NCBI GenBank assembly: GCA_046498185.1 | Contig: JAWOBE010000148.1 | Span: forward strand, 1 to 5,692 | DNA: 5,692 nt | Direction of reading: 5' to 3' | Source of the DNA: CAYXDR01 sp046498185 | Lineage (GTDB): Bacteria > Desulfobacterota > DSM-4660 > Desulfatiglandales > Desulfatiglandaceae | Shown here: positions 5,625-5,692 of the stretch, one piece after another | How positions within the stretch are numbered: the stretch's first letter is position 1 | Layout of the letters: each line of letters begins with the position of its first letter | Notes under the pieces: model-generated | What the model was told of the DNA's origin: nothing | Seen by the model: only the letters and a program-made list of their open reading frames with translations | Databases searched by the model: none | Translations under genes and position numbers: made by a program

Positions 5625-5692
5625 TTATGCACTTTCGTAGAGTTTCGTCAGTACGAATTCTTCGTGACCCAGAACCTCCTGTGCCGTAAGCC
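5625..5692 (-). CDS. C-terminal end of an unidentified gene, partial
   Basis: A frame entering from the right edge codes for LTAQEVLGHEEFVLTKLYES-A and ends in TAA at 5627-5625. The residues look like a genuine helical protein C-terminus, and the hairpin just downstream fits a gene end. Twenty-two codons are too few to name a family. It is co-directional with tctC, 120 nt upstream, so it may be part of the same operon. Another frame is also open here but crosses the inverted repeat and is less likely. Confidence 0.55.
   Translation of the reverse strand, partial: LTAQEVLGHEEFVLTKLYESA

Overview
All genes in this window run on the minus strand, so the biological order is from high to low coordinates. 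The content suggests a Gram-negative proteobacterium, possibly a member of Desulfobacterota (the former Deltaproteobacteria). Reasons are a Sec-exported periplasmic binding protein of the TctC/Bug type, a tripartite tricarboxylate transporter (TTT), a fused AroQ chorismate mutase/prephenate dehydratase, and strong Shine-Dalgarno sites. The taxonomic guess is inference; no marker gene is present.

Layout from the right edge: (1) the last 22 codons of an unidentified gene (5625-5692); (2) a spacer with a 15-bp inverted repeat and a second hairpin (5505-5624); (3) a transporter operon with tctC (periplasmic receptor, 4554-5504), a 78-nt gap holding a hairpin, tctA (large membrane subunit, 2940-4475), and tctB (small membrane subunit, 2498-2947) overlapping tctA by 8 nt; (4) a D-2-hydroxyacid dehydrogenase of the CtBP-like type (1420-2433); (5) a Nudix hydrolase resembling ADP-ribose pyrophosphatase (763-1365). 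Genes 3-5 are closely spaced and probably co-transcribed. A plausible but unproven reading is uptake of an organic (hydroxy- or oxo-) acid and its interconversion by the dehydrogenase.

The most informative part is 570-780, which holds no long gene but is a complete phenylalanine-type transcription attenuator: a promoter whose -35 hexamer lies in the last codons of the Nudix gene, a 23-codon leader peptide with six Phe codons in a run of seven, a pause hairpin, an alternative antiterminator pairing, and a 12-bp GC-rich terminator followed by seven Ts. It precedes a pheA-like gene (12-569).

That pheA-like gene is itself odd. The chorismate mutase domain lacks two expected catalytic residues, the prephenate dehydratase nucleotide/substrate motif is altered, and the reading frame departs from the family after residue ~159 and stops at 185, about half of the expected length. 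A second frame stays open to the window edge. It is either frameshifted, rearranged or a decaying copy behind an intact attenuator.
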